Below, in pieces: positions 6,359 through 9,649 of a stretch of 9,649 nt of DNA. How positions within the stretch are numbered: the stretch's first letter is position 1; each line of letters opens with the position of its first letter. Source of the stretch: Bacteroidota bacterium (GTDB lineage Bacteria > Bacteroidota > Bacteroidia > Flavobacteriales_D > Sanyastnellaceae); assembly GCA_027618855.1 (NCBI GenBank), contig JAQCID010000026.1, forward strand, positions 1-9,649, written 5' to 3'. The notes beneath the pieces are model-generated. The model was given only the letters and a program-made list of their open reading frames with translations. It made no database searches and had not been told where the DNA came from. Made by a program: the position numbers and the translations under genes.

Positions 6359-9300
6359 ATGATTCGGCTTGCTACATTTATATCTGCCATTTTGCTCTTC
6401 ACGAGCGCTGGAATAGCCCAAGTGGGCTCTGGTACTTTAAAAGGAAAAGTTACTGATTTTGACTCTGGGGAGCCTCTCCCCTTTGCATCAGTCGTAATGT
6501 TTCTTAACGGAAACCAGGTATCTGGCACAAATACAAACTTCGATGGGGAATATACCATCAAGCCTATTTCTCCAGGGACATACGACGTCCTGTTAAGTTT
6601 CGTTGGTTATCAATCAAAGAAAATTACGGGTGTCCGTATCAATGCAAATAAAATTCATTTTGTCAATGCCGAGATATCCGCTGGGGTATTGGTGCAAGCA
6701 GCTGAAGTTGTAGAATATGCTGTTCCATTGATCGATGCCGATGGTGGAGCGTCAGGAGGAACTGTCAGCAGAGAAGACATTGACAAACTTCCTGGAAGAT
6801 CAGCTACATCTATTGCAACCACTGTTGCTGGAGCGAGTACAGCTGGTACTGGAGGTGGAATCTCAATCCGTGGAGCGCGGACTTCTTCGACTTGGATTTA
6901 TATCGACGGAATTAAAATTCGTGGATCCTCAGCCCTACCTAAATCTGCGATTGAAGAAGTACAAGTGGTTACAGGAGGTATCCCCGCGAATATTGGTGAT
7001 GCTACGGGTGGAGTCATTAACATTTCCCTTCGTTCTTCAAGTCGCACATGGTTTGGTGGCGGTGAGGTTATTTCATCTGGACTGCCTATTGGAGAGAAAT
7101 CTTACGGTTTAGATAAATTCGGATACAACCTCGCAGAAGGTGTAGCGTCAGGTCCAATCTTCTTTCGCAAAGATGAAAACGGCAAAAATACGGACCCACT
7201 TGTAGGTCTCTTTATCGCTGGAAACGTCACCTATCAAAAAGACCCCCGACCTACTTTTGGGGGCGTTTACAGAATAACGGACGAAGCGCGCGATGCCCTT
7301 ATTGCGAATCCCCTCAGACAGAACATCAGTTCAGCTGGAGAGATTAACGGCGCCATCTACAACGCTGACTTCCTCACGGAGGATGACTTCACGAAGATCG
7401 ATACTCGAATGAACGTAGGGTCTAAAAGCGCGAACATCGTTACCAAATTTGACATTAATACAAATGAATTTACGACGCTTACTTTAGGAGCAACTGCATC
7501 AGGGGGCATCAACAACACCTTTGATTATGCACGTTCATTAATGAATTGGGAGAACAACAATCTGAACACCAGTTACGATTGGCGCGCGTATGCAAAGTAC
7601 AGTCAACGATTCGTCAATGAAGAGGGAGACAACTCGAGCAACCTCAGCAATGTGTTCTACCAAATCATGGTTGACTATAGCCAAAGCTTTAGGAGTACCC
7701 AAGACGCAAACCACAGAGATGACTTCTTTAAATATGGACACGTAGGAAAGTTTGAAGTTTTCAATAGAAATTCATATGCATACAATCCTACTTCAGGAAG
7801 ATTCGTACATAACGGTTGGGAGGATACACTTGTTACTTTTGAATCTTCTGAGTACAATCCCAATCTCGCAGCGATAAACAATCAATATTTCTCTCTATTC
7901 GATCAAGAACCATACAACCCGTTTGTAGATGGACCTTATGAAAGTTTGTTAGAGGTCCAAAACGGAAACGCGCTGCTGAATGGACAAAGTCCCTCATCAA
8001 CATATGGTCTTTGGAGCTATGTCGGAACACAAGGCTCAGACTACTACAAATCAACCGAGTCTCAATTCCGGATAAGTGCCGCTGGTTCAGCAGATATCGG
8101 AGATCACGCGTTACAGATGGGGTTCGAATATGAGCAACGAAAGGATGCTTTCTTCTCATTGGCACCGATCGGTTTGTGGCAATTGGGGAGACTGTTGTCG
8201 AACTCACATATTAAAGAGTTGAACTTCAACGATTCTACAATCACGAACATTGGAACAGAGTACTATGTGACGTATGGTCGCCTTATTGGAGAGAACCAAT
8301 TCATGTTTGACAGAAGTTTACGTCGAGAGCTAGGGCTTGATCCAGACGGGAATGACCTCATAAACATCGATGGATTAGACCCCGGCTTCTTTACTTTAGA
8401 TATGTTTAGCGCAGACGACCTCCTCAATCAAGGGAGCAATCTTGTCAATTACTCAGGTTACGACCCTTACGGAAATAAGGTCAGTGGACGCCCTTCCCTT
8501 GAAGATTTCTTCACTGATACAAATGATGAAGACTTTTATACACGTCCTATTGCCGCTTACGAACCTATTTACATCTCTGGATACATCATGGATAAATTCA
8601 CATTTGATGACATCATCTTTAATGTGGGTTTACGTATCGACAGATTTGATGCAAACCAGAGTGTTTTAAGAGACGCTTACGTAATAGGTGATGCATATAC
8701 CTTAGGAAGAGCCTCGTCATATATCAATGAAGTTTTCGGTGATGATGTGGTTGTACCAAACAACATCGGAGACGATTTTGTGGTCTATGTTGATGCGCTG
8801 GATGAACCCAACGCGATTGTTGGATACAGAGATGGTGATACATGGTACAACGCAGTAGGAACTGAAATTAATGACCCGGATATTCTTGCAGTAAACGAAC
8901 CTTACCCTGCACCATGGTTAGTAGACTCTAAGGCTCCACTAAATGACAATGCATTTAAAAGCTTTGTTCCAGAGGTAAATATCATGCCTCGTATCTCGTT
9001 TTCGTTTAATATTTCCGACGAAGCTGTATTCTTCGCACATTATGATATCCTTACGCAACGTCCTACATCGAGCAACAGATTCTCTCCCATCGATTACCTA
9101 TTTATTGAAAGCAGAAACAACCTCATCTCAAATCCAGACTTAAAACCTGAGAAGACGATCGATTATGAGTTGGGATTCCAACAGGTTCTCACAAAGACTT
9201 CGAGTGTGAAAATATCTGCATACTACAAGGAAATGCGGGATATGATTCAAGTAAGAAACTTTACAGGTGCTTTCCCGAGACCATACAGAGCCTTTGGCAA

Positions 9301-9649
9301 CTTGGACTTCGGAACAGTCAAAGGATTCACTGTCGGTTACGATATGCGTAGAACTGGAAACATTCGAATCAATGCAAACTATACCCTTCAGTTTGCCGAT
9401 GGAACAGGATCGACCACAGAAACGGCACTTGCGCTCATCAACGCAGGGCTACCAAACCTAAGATCTATCAGCCCGCTTACATATGACCAACGTCATCGAA
9501 TTGTAGCGAACGTTGATTACCGTTATGGCAAAGGCGAACAATACGACGGACCCGTCATAAATCTCGGTGGTAAGGAAAGACAGCTGTTTGCTGAAATGGG
9601 GGTCAATGTGATTGCAAACCTTGGATCTGGAACCCCATATACAGCTTCT
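6359..9649 (+). CDS. TonB-dependent outer-membrane receptor, 3'-partial
   Basis: Outer-membrane beta-barrel importer energised by TonB. The frame is open for 1097 codons from the ATG at 6359 to the right edge, without stop or frameshift. Residues 1-20 form a signal peptide (hydrophobic core at about 4-17, Gly-Ile-Ala before Q21). Residues about 25-107 are a carboxypeptidase-regulatory-like beta-sandwich (GKVTDFDSGEPLPFASV, then DGEYTIKPISPGTYDVLLS and VGYQ). A short segment around VVEYAVPLID (117-126) sits where a TonB box would be expected. The plug (about 130-225) has SREDIDKLPGRSA, ISIRGARTSSTWIYIDGIK and GGIPANIGDATGGVINIS. The rest is barrel, with long acidic loops and the receptor motif NPDLKPEKTIDYELG from residue 925. 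The visible end, LGSGTPYTAS, is usually followed by a further 100-150 residues in related receptors. The plug style matches a common family of single Bacteroidota receptors rather than a confirmed SusC; no SusD partner is visible, though one could lie downstream. Substrate unknown. Confidence 0.95.
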   Translation, partial: MIRLATFISAILLFTSAGIAQVGSGTLKGKVTDFDSGEPLPFASVVMFLNGNQVSGTNTNFDGEYTIKPISPGTYDVLLSFVGYQSKKITGVRINANKIHFVNAEISAGVLVQAAEVVEYAVPLIDADGGASGGTVSREDIDKLPGRSATSIATTVAGASTAGTGGGISIRGARTSSTWIYIDGIKIRGSSALPKSAIEEVQVVTGGIPANIGDATGGVINISLRSSSRTWFGGGEVISSGLPIGEKSYGLDKFGYNLAEGVASGPIFFRKDENGKNTDPLVGLFIAGNVTYQKDPRPTFGGVYRITDEARDALIANPLRQNISSAGEINGAIYNADFLTEDDFTKIDTRMNVGSKSANIVTKFDINTNEFTTLTLGATASGGINNTFDYARSLMNWENNNLNTSYDWRAYAKYSQRFVNEEGDNSSNLSNVFYQIMVDYSQSFRSTQDANHRDDFFKYGHVGKFEVFNRNSYAYNPTSGRFVHNGWEDTLVTFESSEYNPNLAAINNQYFSLFDQEPYNPFVDGPYESLLEVQNGNALLNGQSPSSTYGLWSYVGTQGSDYYKSTESQFRISAAGSADIGDHALQMGFEYEQRKDAFFSLAPIGLWQLGRLLSNSHIKELNFNDSTITNIGTEYYVTYGRLIGENQFMFDRSLRRELGLDPDGNDLINIDGLDPGFFTLDMFSADDLLNQGSNLVNYSGYDPYGNKVSGRPSLEDFFTDTNDEDFYTRPIAAYEPIYISGYIMDKFTFDDIIFNVGLRIDRFDANQSVLRDAYVIGDAYTLGRASSYINEVFGDDVVVPNNIGDDFVVYVDALDEPNAIVGYRDGDTWYNAVGTEINDPDILAVNEPYPAPWLVDSKAPLNDNAFKSFVPEVNIMPRISFSFNISDEAVFFAHYDILTQRPTSSNRFSPIDYLFIESRNNLISNPDLKPEKTIDYELGFQQVLTKTSSVKISAYYKEMRDMIQVRNFTGAFPRPYRAFGNLDFGTVKGFTVGYDMRRTGNIRINANYTLQFADGTGSTTETALALINAGLPNLRSISPLTYDQRHRIVANVDYRYGKGEQYDGPVINLGGKERQLFAEMGVNVIANLGSGTPYTAS

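Noticed and set aside
6047..6421. 124-codon - strand ORF opposite the small basic gene and the gap before the receptor
   Set aside because: It crosses the receptor start and its likely promoter, and shows no signal peptide or domain. The + strand frame has a signal peptide and fits the operon direction.
6735..7112. 125-codon + strand ORF inside the receptor gene
   Set aside because: It lies in another frame within the clearly coding plug region; its product has low-complexity Leu/Val/Glu content and no recognisable domain.
6359..9649. Frameshifted or broken receptor gene
   Set aside because: Reading the frame codon by codon from the ATG to the window edge gives no stop and continuous receptor sequence; only the window edge truncates it.

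Overview
The window looks like a chromosomal stretch from a member of the Bacteroidota, probably of the Flavobacteriales type. The main reasons are the large outer-membrane receptor at the 3' end, which has the Bacteroidota layout of signal peptide, carboxypeptidase-regulatory-like domain, plug and barrel, the signal peptides ending in Ala-Gln, and the lack of clear Shine-Dalgarno sequences before well-defined starts. All six genes lie on the + strand and are very tightly packed.

Positions 1-5943 hold a compact deoxyribonucleoside catabolic operon in the order deoC, ALDH16-type aldehyde dehydrogenase, deoA, deoB. Junctions are 5 bp, an 11-bp overlap, and 12 bp. Together the genes encode a complete route. 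DeoA phosphorolyses thymidine or deoxyuridine to deoxyribose-1-phosphate. DeoB isomerises that to deoxyribose-5-phosphate. DeoC splits it into glyceraldehyde-3-phosphate and acetaldehyde. The aldehyde dehydrogenase is well placed to oxidise the acetaldehyde to acetate; this last step is inferred from gene order. DeoC is of the long, human DERA-like class, and its gene runs off the 5' edge of the window. The aldehyde dehydrogenase is a two-domain ALDH16-type protein with an intact active site in domain 1 and a degenerate domain 2.

Positions 5921-6274 hold a small gene that overlaps the end of deoB. It encodes a predicted secreted, very Lys/Arg-rich protein of unknown function. An 84-bp gap (6275-6358) follows, the only intergenic stretch of any size. 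It contains an in-phase direct repeat and a weak Bacteroidota-type promoter candidate.

From 6359 to the 3' edge runs one uninterrupted frame of 1097 codons: a TonB-dependent receptor whose C-terminal end is cut off by the window. Its substrate cannot be read from the sequence. Nothing shows that it serves nucleoside uptake beyond its position next to the deo genes. No RNA genes, mobile elements, CRISPR arrays or clear hairpin terminators were seen.
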